DNA from: Amniculibacterium aquaticum | GTDB taxonomy: Bacteria; Bacteroidota; Bacteroidia; Flavobacteriales; Weeksellaceae | Assembly (NCBI RefSeq): GCF_003852705.1 | Contig: NZ_REFA01000007.1 | Span: forward strand, 1-64,000 | Direction of reading: 5' to 3' | Length of the DNA: 64,000 bases | Shown: one piece after another, positions 45,864 through 54,748 of the stretch | How positions within the stretch are numbered: the stretch's first letter is position 1 | Layout of the letters: each line of letters starts with the position of its first letter | Made by a program: the position numbers and the translations under genes | Notes under the pieces: model-generated | The model's input: the letters and a program-made list of their open reading frames with translations, nothing else | Database searches by the model: none | What the model was told of the DNA's origin: nothing

Positions 45864-47311
45864 TAAATGGTGGTCAATCGTAGAGAATTGGTTTTGCCTC
45901 CTTCGTGTGCCGGTGTGGCATTGAGGTTGATGACGAAATCTCCGGGTTCTACATATCCGTGGTTCCAAGTGAGCATGTTGACTTGGATGATGGTTTCGTC
46001 GGTGGATTTTTTTAGATCATAATAATACGCTCGAACTCCCCAAAGCAGGTTGAGCATCGTGAGTACCCTTTTGTTGGAACTGTACACGATGATGTGCGAA
46101 TTGGGTCTGTGAGAGGATATTTGAAATGCGGTGTACCCGGAATATGTCAGAGTGACAATGGCCTGTACATTGCTGGATTTTGCAATTCTAACAGCAGCCA
46201 TGGAAATCCTGTTGGTGATGTATCTTTCGTCTACACAATTATAAACTTGTTCTATGGGTCTGTTGTTGTTTTTGTAAAAGGTTGTGTCCTCGATGCTTTT
46301 GATAATCTTAGTCATGTTTTTCACCACATCCACAGGATATTTGCCAACTGAAGTTTCACCGGAAAGCATTACGGCATCGGCACCGTCCAATACGGAGTTT
46401 GCGACATCGTTTACCTCGGCTCTTGTTGGGGTTAGGCTGTTGATCATGGTTTCCATCATTTGTGTGGCAATGATGGCCGGTTTTGCACATATTCTGGCTT
46501 TTTCGACAAGATTTTTCTGGATGGCAGGTACTTCTTCCATCGGAACTTCAACTCCCAAATCGCCTCGGGCAACCATTAATGCATCGCATTCCGCTAGGAT
46601 TTCATCGATGTTTCTTACGCCTTCTGGCTTTTCAATTTTTGCAATGATGGGGGTGCGGAATTCTTTACCGTTCGGATGATTGGCTATTAATTCCTTAAGA
46701 TCTTTGATGTCTTGGGCATGTCTTACGAAAGAAAGCGCAATCCAATCGAACTTTAGATCCATCATGAATTGTGCGTCTTGTATGTCTTTTTCTGTAAGTG
46801 CCGGTAGCGAGACATTGGTATTGGGTAGGTTGACTCCTTTTTTGGAGCTCAACGGTCCACCTTGTATGGTTTTGGCTTTTACAATGTCTTTTTTGTTAGT
46901 TTCTATAACTTCCAATACCAATTTGCCATCGTCGATTAGGATTCTTTCCCCCACTTTTACATCATTTGGAAATTGGGTGTAGGTCATGTACACTTTTTCC
47001 GAATTTCCCTCAATATTTTCATTGGTAAAGGTAAGGATGTCTCCAGGGTTAAGATAAGAGCCGTCTTCTACAATGCCAATTCTGAGTTTAGGTCCTTGCA
47101 GATCACCAAGAATACCCACAGAATAGCCAAATTCTTTGTTGATTTCTCGGATAAGTTTGACATTTCTTTTTACCAAATCGTAATCGGCATGTGAAAAATT
47201 TATTCTAAAAACATCGGTTCCGGCTTTTACCAAGTCAAGCATGGTTTCTTTGGTTGAAGACGCTGGTCCTAATGTTGCGATGATTTTTGTTTTTTTTGAA
47301 TATTTATTCAT
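45863..47311 (-). CDS. pyk: Pyruvate kinase
   Basis: A 482-residue glycolytic enzyme that converts phosphoenolpyruvate and ADP to pyruvate and ATP. The N-terminal KTKIIATLGPASSTKE, the catalytic block PIIAKIEKPEGVRNIDEIL with its lysine, and the metal/substrate block MVARGDLGVEVPMEEVP are all present. The C-terminal regulatory domain (AIVTLTYSGYTAFQISSHRP) is normal. It lies at the end of the rnc operon and overlaps the preceding small gene by 8 bases. Confidence 0.97.
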   Translation of the reverse strand: MNKYSKKTKIIATLGPASSTKETMLDLVKAGTDVFRINFSHADYDLVKRNVKLIREINKEFGYSVGILGDLQGPKLRIGIVEDGSYLNPGDILTFTNENIEGNSEKVYMTYTQFPNDVKVGERILIDDGKLVLEVIETNKKDIVKAKTIQGGPLSSKKGVNLPNTNVSLPALTEKDIQDAQFMMDLKFDWIALSFVRHAQDIKDLKELIANHPNGKEFRTPIIAKIEKPEGVRNIDEILAECDALMVARGDLGVEVPMEEVPAIQKNLVEKARICAKPAIIATQMMETMINSLTPTRAEVNDVANSVLDGADAVMLSGETSVGKYPVDVVKNMTKIIKSIEDTTFYKNNNRPIEQVYNCVDERYITNRISMAAVRIAKSSNVQAIVTLTYSGYTAFQISSHRPNSHIIVYSSNKRVLTMLNLLWGVRAYYYDLKKSTDETIIQVNMLTWNHGYVEPGDFVINLNATPAHEGGKTNSLRLTTI

Positions 47312-47780
47312 AGTTTTGAATTATGTGGAATAGCTCGTCATTTGAAGAAATGGCGATGCTCTCCATTTGAAAAAGATTCGTTTCTGGTTGCAAAATTAAC
47401 GAAAAATTACTACTGGAATATGAACAAGTTGTAATATAGCGGATGTTTTGCTTATTAATGAGCATCAAATTCTCGTTTTCTTCTATGAATAGCTCGGTTA
47501 CTTCTTTTTTCTGTATCCGGTGTGATGATTGATTTGAGAAAAATCGGAAAACAGTTTGTGTATTTTCACAAAAGGCTTCGAATACGGGAAAATAATAGTC
47601 AAAGTATTTTCCATAGACTACGATGTCTTTTTTTCTTTCAAAAAAGAAAGTGTTAGCGGAATTAAGTTTATAGAAAAATGAAAAGTCCTGAAAGTTTTGA
47701 ACACAAGTTACCAAACCAATGAAAAGCAGTTCGTCGGCGGTATCACAATCTAATTGGAGTATTGTTTTTTGCTTGCTCAA
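47304..47780 (-). CDS. Small protein between rnc and pyk, IPExxxVDY-family-like by position
   Basis: A 158-residue cytoplasmic protein. In flavobacteria this slot between RNase III and pyruvate kinase usually holds an IPExxxVDY-family protein of similar length. Here the name-giving motif is not clearly visible; the nearest match is LINKQNIRYITT. Assignment therefore rests mostly on position. The start is a TTG inside the end of rnc (38-base overlap), since a stop lies just upstream and no suitable ATG exists. Function unknown. Confidence 0.7.
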   Translation of the reverse strand: MSKQKTILQLDCDTADELLFIGLVTCVQNFQDFSFFYKLNSANTFFFERKKDIVVYGKYFDYYFPVFEAFCENTQTVFRFFSNQSSHRIQKKEVTELFIEENENLMLINKQNIRYITTCSYSSSNFSLILQPETNLFQMESIAISSNDELFHIIQNYE

Positions 47781-48522
47781 GGATGTTTTCTTTTTTATTT
47801 AGAATATAAAATGCTCTTTGGGCGGCTTTTTCTTCGGCTTTTTTCTTGGAAGAGTCCGTTGCGTTAGAAATGCTTTTGTCGTTCAGCCAAACCACACATC
47901 GAAATACAATGCTTTTGTTGGCTTGGTGTTCTTCTGCAGTTTCGTAGCGAATGGCAACTTTCTTTTTTTGACTCCATTCCAAAAGAATGCTTTTGTAGCT
48001 GACAATTTTTCGCTCTAATTTAGTGATTTCTTCCGGAGTAAGGAGCTTGTTGAGAACAATCTCTTTGCATTTTTCATATTCTAAATCCAAAAAGAGAGCA
48101 CCCACCAAGGCTTCGAACAAGTTTCCGGTGATGTTCTCACTGAGCGTTGTCGTTTGATTGGTTTGGATGAATTTTTTTAAATCCAATTGCTCACCGATCT
48201 TATTGAGATTTTTGCGGTTTACAATTTTAGATTTCAATTGGGTAAGGTACCCCTCATTGGCTTTGGGGTAGTTGTGGAATATATAACAAGAAATTATGGT
48301 TCCTAAAACGGAATCGCCCAGAAATTCTAATCGTTCATAATTGTTTTGAAAATCGATGTTTTTAGACTGCGATTTCAAAGAAAAAGCTTCTCTGTAAATC
48401 GAGACATCACGAATCTCTGTACCTAAAAGTTTGTTTAATTCCTGTGAAAGATAAAAATCTTTTTCCGATAATATTTTTTTTCTTTGCTTTAGGAATTTAG
48501 AAAAATATTTCTTTAACTCCAT
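47743..48522 (-). CDS. rnc: Ribonuclease III
   Basis: A 259-residue double-strand-specific endoribonuclease for rRNA and mRNA processing. The catalytic signature is NYERLEFLGDSVLGTIIS, with the second acidic cluster in ITGNLFEALVGALFLDLEYE. A double-stranded-RNA-binding domain covers about residues 165-245 (YKSILLEWSQKKKVAIRYET). The ATG at 48522 is preferred over a TTG two codons upstream. It follows fabF by 15 bases, in the conserved order acpP-fabF-rnc. Confidence 0.96.
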   Translation of the reverse strand: MELKKYFSKFLKQRKKILSEKDFYLSQELNKLLGTEIRDVSIYREAFSLKSQSKNIDFQNNYERLEFLGDSVLGTIISCYIFHNYPKANEGYLTQLKSKIVNRKNLNKIGEQLDLKKFIQTNQTTTLSENITGNLFEALVGALFLDLEYEKCKEIVLNKLLTPEEITKLERKIVSYKSILLEWSQKKKVAIRYETAEEHQANKSIVFRCVVWLNDKSISNATDSSKKKAEEKAAQRAFYILNKKENILEQAKNNTPIRL

Positions 48523-48537
48523 AGTCAATAGAGTGGA

Positions 48538-49782
48538 TTAGATTTTTTTAAATAAAACACAAGCGTTGTGTCCTCCAAATCCGAAAGTATTGCTCATGGC
48601 TATCTTAACTTCTTTTTTAACCGAATGGTTAAAGGTAAAGTTCAGCCTGCTATCAATTTTTTCGTCATCGGTAAAATGATTGATGGTTGGTGGCACCTCT
48701 CCATGGACAATGGTACCCAATGCTGCAATAGCTTCGATAACTCCGGCAGCTCCCAATAAGTGACCGGTCATGGATTTGGTTGAATTGATTTGGATGTCGT
48801 ACGCATGATCGCCCAATAATCTGGAGATGGCACTGGATTCTGCAATGTCTCCCAATGGAGTAGATGTACCGTGCATGTTGATGTGATCGACCTCGTCAGC
48901 GGTTACACCAGCATCTTCCAAACAGTTTTTCATTACGAGATAAGCTCCAAGACCTTCAGGATGTGGCGCTGTCATGTGATGTGCATCAGCACTCATACCG
49001 CCTCCTTTTAGTTCTGCGTAGATGGTTGCACCTCTTTTTAGAGCGTGTTCATATTCTTCCAAAATCATACATCCTGCACCTTCTCCCAAAACAAAACCAT
49101 CTCTGTCTTTGTCAAATGGTCTAGAAGCGGTTGTAGGATCGTCGTTTCTTGTAGAAAGTGCCATTAAGGCATTGAACCCACCAACGCCACTAGCACATAC
49201 AGCAGCTTCTGAACCTCCACACACGATAACATCTGCTTTGCCCAATTGGATGAGCATTTTAGCATCAATTAAAGCGTTGGCAGATGATGCACAAGCAGAT
49301 ACAGTAGTGTAGTTAGGGCCGTGGAAGCCGTACTCGATGGAGATTTGTCCAGGCGTGATGTCGGCAATCATTTTAGGAATAAAGAACGGGTTGAATCTAG
49401 GGATGTCCGATTTTGCCCAATTAACCACTTCGGATTCGAAAGTTTCAAGACCACCAATACCGGAACCCCAGATAACTCCAACTCTGTTTTTGTCAACTTC
49501 GGTATTCAAAATCTCAGAATGTTCAATGGCTTCTTTAGCAGCAACCATTCCCAACTGAGTATTTCTATCCATTTTTTTAGCTTCTTTTTTGTCGAAGTGT
49601 TGCAATGGATCAAAGTTTTTTACTTCGCAAGCAAAGCGAGTTTTAAAATTTGTGGCATCAAAAAGAGTAATCGGAGCGGCACCGCTCTGACCTTTTACAA
49701 GATTTTCCCAGTATTCTTTTGCATTATTGCCTATTGGCGTTATTGCACCAAAACCTGTTACGACTACTCTTTTTAATTCCAT
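48538..49782 (-). CDS. fabF: Beta-ketoacyl-ACP synthase II
   Basis: A 414-residue condensing enzyme that elongates acyl-ACP with malonyl-ACP in fatty acid synthesis. The catalytic Cys164 is in VSACASSANAL, and the two histidines are in NMHGTSTPLGD and MTGHLLGAAGV. The N-terminal start RVVVTGFGAITPIGNN is typical. It lies 34 bases after acpP and upstream of rnc. Confidence 0.97.
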   Translation of the reverse strand: MELKRVVVTGFGAITPIGNNAKEYWENLVKGQSGAAPITLFDATNFKTRFACEVKNFDPLQHFDKKEAKKMDRNTQLGMVAAKEAIEHSEILNTEVDKNRVGVIWGSGIGGLETFESEVVNWAKSDIPRFNPFFIPKMIADITPGQISIEYGFHGPNYTTVSACASSANALIDAKMLIQLGKADVIVCGGSEAAVCASGVGGFNALMALSTRNDDPTTASRPFDKDRDGFVLGEGAGCMILEEYEHALKRGATIYAELKGGGMSADAHHMTAPHPEGLGAYLVMKNCLEDAGVTADEVDHINMHGTSTPLGDIAESSAISRLLGDHAYDIQINSTKSMTGHLLGAAGVIEAIAALGTIVHGEVPPTINHFTDDEKIDSRLNFTFNHSVKKEVKIAMSNTFGFGGHNACVLFKKI

Positions 49783-49816
49783 AAATTATAATTTTTTATT
49801 TCTGAAACTAGAAATA

Positions 49817-50056
49817 TTATTTGTTAACTACTTCTTCGATGTAAGCGATAGCATGACCTACAGTGGTGATTTTTTCTGCTTGATCATCTGGGATTTGAAT
49901 GTTGAATTCTTTTTCAAATTCCATGATAAGTTCTACAGTGTCCAAAGAGTCCGCTCCTAAATCGTTGGTGAAGCTAGCTTCTGGAGTTACTTCTGTTTCT
50001 TCAACGTCAAGCTTATCAGCGATGATAGCTTTAACTCTTGATGCAATGTCTGACAT
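49817..50056 (-). CDS. acpP: Acyl carrier protein
   Basis: A 79-residue acidic four-helix carrier. The phosphopantetheine attachment site is Ser37 in [10 protein letters not shown]. It carries growing acyl chains for FabF and other Fab enzymes. Length and sequence are standard. First gene of the acpP-fabF-rnc-pyk block, with its promoter just upstream. Confidence 0.98.
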   Translation of the reverse strand: MSDIASRVKAIIADKLDVEETEVTPEASFTNDLGADSLDTVELIMEFEKEFNIQIPDDQAEKITTVGHAIAYIEEVVNK

Positions 50057-50382
50057 AGTAAATTGTTTTTATTAATTGTTATTCGGTGCAAATATATAAA
50101 AATCTTTAAAACTATAAATTGTTTTATTGTTTTTTGATGAAATATACGATTGTATTTTGTGTAACGATTTAGGAATGAAAAATTTAAAAAAGCACGAAAT
50201 ATTGGTTTGTTTTTGTATTTGTCATAAATATGTGTATTCGATGAATAATCAAGAAAAAGTAAATAAAACATAAAGGATGAACGATAAAATTTAATTTAAA
50301 ATGTTAAAAATCAATTATTATTGCAATAGAATGAAAATAATATTTATATAGCAACAAATTAAATTATATTAAATTAATAATT
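50057..50382. other. 326-bp AT-rich intergenic region
   Basis: The acpP promoter lies at the left end (50089-50096). The rest is very AT-rich with no gene, no stable hairpin and no convincing promoter that I can assign to the 50383 gene. Confidence 0.55.
50089..50096 (-). promoter_or_regulatory. Candidate -7 promoter element of acpP
   Basis: The minus strand reads TATATTTG, matching TAnnTTTG, 33 bases upstream of acpP. Confidence 0.5.
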
Positions 50383-53300
50383 ATGAAAGTAAAATTACTA
50401 TGCTCTGCATTGCTGATTGCATCCTTGTACAGCAATGCTCAAGTTTATCAGTCTGTTCCCATACAATCTGGGTTTAATCATGATGTTATAGCTAATGGAG
50501 TAGGGAATTCCATCAGTTCTACAACTTCTGATGTCGATGGGGTAGATTATGCTTTTTTGTCAAAAGATTTTAAACCTTTAGCGACAAGTCCGGATCTTAC
50601 CTATGGTTTACCGATAGATGGAAGCTTTAGTTCAATGGTTGCATCAACCGTTGGTTTGCCGTTTCAGCTTGCATCTTATTCTGGTAATAATGCTCTACGA
50701 TTGGTGTTGCCTGCGGATAGTGGTCTTTTAAATTTTTCGACTCCAATTTCTGCGAATCGTTTATTTATGTTAGCTACTTCAGGAAGTGGAACTTCTGTGG
50801 TAGATGTTACGATTACATTTACAGATTCTAGTACTCAAACCATCAGTGGTATTTCATTATCGGATTGGTACAATGGAACTAATTATGCGATTTATGGTAT
50901 TGGTAGGGTGAAAAGATCATCGAATGCTTTAGAATCTGGTGGTGGGACTAACCCAAGGTTGTATCAGGTTGAACTTGGTATTGATGCTGCAAATCAATCC
51001 AAACAAATACAAAGCGCTACGATTACCAAGGTTTCAGGTGGAGGATTGCCTAACATATTTGCGTTTTCTGCAGATGCAATAGTTTCTTGTATGCCGCCTT
51101 CGGCCTTGACAACAACAGCTGTTTCTGCCAATTCTGAACTTTTTCATGGACGGCTCCAGCTTCAGTACCTTCTCTAGGGTATGATGTGTATTATAGTACT
51201 TCAAGTACGCCACCCACAGTTGCTACAACTCCCAATATGTCTGCTGTTACGGGAGTGTCGACTACAATTGCTGGTTTAAGCCCAAATACGGAATATTATG
51301 TATGGATGAGATCTTTGTGTACATCGGAAACAGGACCATGGAACGGATCTTATTTGAAATTTAAAACATCTTGTGCGCCTGTTGCTTCTCTGTATGAAGG
51401 TTTTGAGACGACAGCTACGGGGAATTTTGTTCCTACTTGCTGGGAGAGAATGGCTCCGTCTGCTTCAGCGGGATCCATGTCGATTTCTACAGCAACTCCT
51501 GCTGCAGGTACGAAAAATGTTTATCAATATGCATCAACAACACAAAGCCCAACAATTGTTGCTTTACCAGAGTTTTCTAATGTCAATGCTGGGACCCATT
51601 GGTTGAGGTTTAAGGCTAGAACGACTGTTGCGGGAGGTACATTGTCAGTTGGTTATGTAACCGATGTGACGGATGTGATGAGTTTTGTGACTATTGAGGA
51701 TTTGACGATCAATAATACTTCATATGCAGTTCCGTCCGCTGAATATAAAGTGATTGTTCCGAATACGCTTCCATCGAATGCTAGACTGGCAATTAAAAAT
51801 AAAAATGATGGTAAGGCTTATTATTGGGATGAGGTGAATTGGGAACCGGTACCAACTTGTCTTGAGCCATCCGACTTAGCGGTAAGTAACATCACTGCTG
51901 ATGGAGCAACTTTAACTTGGACAGCATCTACTTCTAGTCCAACAGGGGGTTATGATGTTTATTATAGTACAACGAATACTGCGCCAACATCTACATCTAC
52001 TCCAAATGTGAATGTTAATTCAACTACTGCTAATCTTAGTTCTCTTACAGATAACACGACTTATTATGTTTGGGTAAGAAGTCATTGTAGTTCTACAGAC
52101 CAAAGTACTTGGTTGGCATTGCCAAGTTTCAAAACATCATGTCTGCCTGTTGCTTATATGTATGAAGGTTTTGAAAGTTATGCATCAGGAAGTATTGTTC
52201 CGGATTGTTGGGTAAGAATGGCAGCTGCTACTTCTGCGGGATCCATGTCCATTTCAACGGTTACTCCAGCAACAGGAACCAAAAACATATATCAATATGC
52301 ATCGGCGACACAAACGCCAACCATTGTTGCCTTGCCTGTTTTTTCTAATGTAGATGCAGGTACTCATCGATTGAGATTCAAAGCCAGAATATCTTCAGGA
52401 ACCGGTGGGACTCTTTCTGTTGGATATGTAACGGATATTAATGACCTGAATAGTTTTGTGTCTTTAGAAGATCTTACGATTAACAATACCACTTATACTG
52501 GAGCAGCGGCTCAATATCAGGTTGTGATTCCGAATACGGTTCCTTCTGGAGCGAGATTGGCATTAAAGAATAAAAATGATGCTAAATCGTATTATTGGGA
52601 CGATATCTATTGGGAACCTAACTCATCATGTGAAGAGCCTACAACATTATCTGTAACGAATATTACAACGACCGCAGCAACTGTTAACTGGGTTGCTCCA
52701 GCAACAGCTCCAGCCAATGGATATGATGTTTATTATAGTTTGGTAAATACTGCACCTATACCGACTACGACTCCTACAACAACGGTGTCGGCTCTTTCTG
52801 CTAATTTAACATCATTAAATCCAAGTTCAGTATATTATGTATGGGTGAGATCCAGATGTTCATCTACCGATCAAAGTCCATGGGTTGCTCTCTCTAATTT
52901 TGCTACAGCTTGTGATGCGGTTAATCTTCCTTATGTTCAAAACTTTGATGCGGTTACAGTGCCGGCTCTACCTAACTGTACCACGAATCAAAATGTGGGA
53001 AGTGGAAATAATTGGACTACAATTGCTAGTCCAGGATACGGATTTAATTCTCAAGTTTTAAGGTATTCTTATAGCTCGTCTAATGCCGCTAATGCATGGT
53101 TTTATACCGCGGGTATTAATTTAATTGCGGGTACCAATTACAAAATCTCTTTTGACTACGGTAACAACAGTACAACTTATGTTGAAAAAATGAAAGTGGC
53201 GTTTGGAACTTCAGCGGATGCAACTGCAATGACAACACAGGTGGTTGATTTGCCAAATATTACTGGTTCTGCTAAACAGACCGTGACATATTCTTTTACG

Positions 53301-53651
53301 GTTCCAACAACTGGAGTGTATTACTTTGGATTCAATGCTTATTCTATTGCAAACCAATACGCTTTATATGTGGATAATATAAACATAGATCAAGATGTTT
53401 TAGGAACTTCAGAAGTAAATACAAAAGATGGAATTATGGTATATCCAAATCCTTTCCATGATGTTGTTACAATTTCTGGGACTAGAGACCTGAAATCGGT
53501 ACAGGTTATGGATGCTTCTGGAAGATTGGTAAAAACCATTGAAAGACCTGCTGCACAATTGCAATTGGGTGATCTGAAATCCGGAATGTATATTTTACAA
53601 CTGGTTCATAGGGACGGAACAACATCATCTGTCAAAGTGATGAAGAAATAA
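50383..53651 (+). pseudogene. T9SS-exported FN3-repeat surface protein, reading frame broken by one base
   Basis: Two frames encode one protein of about 1089 residues. The first (50383-51177) has a signal peptide (LLCSALLIASLYSNAQ) and a beta-rich N-terminal domain, and ends shortly after ALTTTAVSANSE. The second is open from before 51141 (FSWTAPASVPSLGYDVYYST) and ends at 53651. Adding one base at about 51136-51145 (GAACTTTTTC) restores the FN3 domain. Three FN3 domains alternate with choice-of-anchor-J-like domains, and a type A T9SS sorting domain (IMVYPNPFHDVVTI to SSVKVMKK) closes it. As read, the long C-terminal part lacks a signal peptide and would not be exported. Confidence 0.8.
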
Positions 53652-53674
53652 TAATTAATTTTTTAACCATGAAT

Positions 53675-53707
53675 AAGCTGTCCAAAAAGTCTGGGCAGCT
53701 TTTTTTG
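53675..53707 (+). terminator. Terminator of the FN3-repeat gene
   Basis: AAGCTGTCCA pairs with TGGGCAGCTT (one T-G pair) around a 7-base loop, followed by T6. Confidence 0.82.
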
Positions 53708-53778
53708 TTATAAAAACATAATCAAGTTATGAGATTCATAATTACAAGGAATGGTATTTTTTTTTCATGAACGGGTAC

Positions 53779-53809
53779 AAAAAAATCTCTCAAAAAAATG
53801 AGAGATTTT
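53779..53809 (-). terminator. Terminator of the tRNA cluster
   Basis: AAAATCTCTC (53782-53791) and GAGAGATTTT (53800-53809) form a perfect stem; read on the minus strand it is followed by a T run. It ends the tRNA transcript 4 bases after tRNA-Thr(GGT), where tuf would be expected in many bacteria. Confidence 0.8.
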
Positions 53810-53812
53810 AAG

Positions 53813-53884
53813 AGCCATTATCGGGAATTGAACCCGAGACCTCTTCCTTACCAAGGAAGCGCTCTACCCCTGAGCTATAACGGC
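53813..53884 (-). tRNA. tRNA-Thr (anticodon GGT)
   Basis: A complete cloverleaf: acceptor GCCGTTA/TAATGGC, anticodon arm CTTCC-TTGGTAA-GGAAG with GGT, T-arm TCGGG-TTCAATT-CCCGA. No CCA is encoded. It is the last tRNA of the cluster. Confidence 0.95.
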
Positions 53885-53892
53885 GGTTTGTT

Positions 53893-53928
53893 GAAAAAAA
53901 ATCACAATCCTAAGTTGGTTGTGATTTT
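53893..53928 (-). terminator. Terminator-like hairpin between tRNA-Gly and tRNA-Thr(GGT)
   Basis: Read on the minus strand, AAAATCACAACC pairs with GGATTGTGATTTT (one weak position) and is followed by T8. It could end part of the transcripts before the last tRNA, or serve as a processing site. Confidence 0.5.
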
Positions 53929-53930
53929 AG

Positions 53931-54003
53931 AGCGGAAGACGGGGGTCGAACCCGCGACATTCAGCTTGGAAGGCTGACGCTCTACCAACTGAGCTACTTC
54001 CGC
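53931..54003 (-). tRNA. tRNA-Gly (anticodon TCC)
   Basis: A complete cloverleaf: acceptor GCGGAAG/CTTCCGC, anticodon arm TCAGC-CTTCCAA-GCTGA with TCC, T-arm CGGGG-type stem with TTCGA loop. No encoded CCA. Confidence 0.95.
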
Positions 54004-54040
54004 ATTAAGTGTTTACTTAACAGTGTTGGTAAACGGTGTG

Positions 54041-54048
54041 CAAATTTA
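54041..54048 (-). promoter_or_regulatory. Possible internal promoter before tRNA-Gly
   Basis: The minus strand reads TAAATTTG, matching TAnnTTTG, 38 bases upstream of tRNA-Gly and between it and tRNA-Tyr. Confidence 0.35.
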
Positions 54049-54107
54049 AGAATTAAATTTTAATCTGCAACATTTTTTTTAATCTTTTTTTTATTTAAAA
54101 AAAATAG

Positions 54108-54188
54108 TGGGGAGAGCAGGATTCGAACCTACGAAGCCGAAGCAACTGAGTTACAGTCAGTCCCATTTAGCCACTCTGGAATCTCCCC
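54108..54188 (-). tRNA. tRNA-Tyr (anticodon GTA)
   Basis: An 81-base tRNA with the long variable arm typical of bacterial tRNA-Tyr. Acceptor GGGGAGA/TCTCCCC with discriminator A, anticodon arm ACTGA-CTGTAAC-TCAGT with GTA. Confidence 0.95.
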
Positions 54189-54205
54189 GATCCATTTTTT
54201 TAAAG

Positions 54206-54279
54206 AGCCTCCAGAGGGATTCGAACCCACGACCCCGAGATTACAAATCACGTGCTCTGGCCAACTGAGCTATGGAGGC
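54206..54279 (-). tRNA. tRNA-Thr (anticodon TGT)
   Basis: Acceptor GCCTCCA/TGGAGGC, anticodon arm CGTGA-TTTGTAA-TCTCG with TGT. The middle pair of the anticodon stem and one pair of the T-stem are T-T mismatches, which I recall as normal for this tRNA in flavobacteria. First tRNA of the cluster. Confidence 0.93.
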
Positions 54280-54349
54280 AAAGATTTCAAAAGAACTTCT
54301 CTTTCTGCAAACAGTCAAACTTGTTGTGTTTGTTTCTGTTTTACGGGTG

Positions 54350-54381
54350 CAAATATGAGCACTTTTTTTGAAATCCCCAAA
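54350..54381 (-). promoter_or_regulatory. Candidate promoter of the tRNA cluster
   Basis: On the minus strand TTTG (54378-54381), a 20-base spacer and CATATTTG (54350-54357) approximate the consensus with one mismatch in the -7 element. It lies between the hpf stop and the first tRNA. Confidence 0.4.
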
Positions 54382-54421
54382 TTATTTTGAAAAAAAATTA
54401 ACTTTTTTTTGAACTTTTTTT

Positions 54422-54712
54422 CTAAGCCATTTCTTTCTTCTTGATTAAGAGTTTCTTAGCGGCTTCGGCGCAAAGGTCTAAACTTTCTTCAAAACTAGCA
54501 CCGGTCTTCTTAACTACGATGTCATCGCCGGGAACGACTAAGATGATCTCTGAAGTTTTGTTCTCCTTGTCGGAAGTGTTTTCAACTTTTAAGAACACTT
54601 TGCATTCTTGGATACGATCGTAGAAGGTCGCAAGTTTGTTTAATTTTTTTTCGATGTGGTCTTCTAGTGGTTCGTGAGGAGTCAATCCCATTGACTGAAC
54701 TGTAATTTTCAT
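54422..54712 (-). CDS. hpf: Ribosome hibernation-promoting factor (HPF/RaiA family)
   Basis: A 96-residue short-form factor that binds the 30S subunit and helps store inactive ribosomes in stationary phase. It begins MKITVQSMGLTPHEPLEDHI and has the family's beta-alpha-beta-beta-beta-alpha plan, ending in a lysine-rich helix (AAKKLLIKKKEMA). No C-terminal dimerisation domain is present. It belongs to the codirectional rpsU-xerC-hpf-tRNA group. Confidence 0.92.
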   Translation of the reverse strand: MKITVQSMGLTPHEPLEDHIEKKLNKLATFYDRIQECKVFLKVENTSDKENKTSEIILVVPGDDIVVKKTGASFEESLDLCAEAAKKLLIKKKEMA

Positions 54713-54748
54713 AATCTGTCAATTTTAATTTGGTTAAACTTTGAAACC

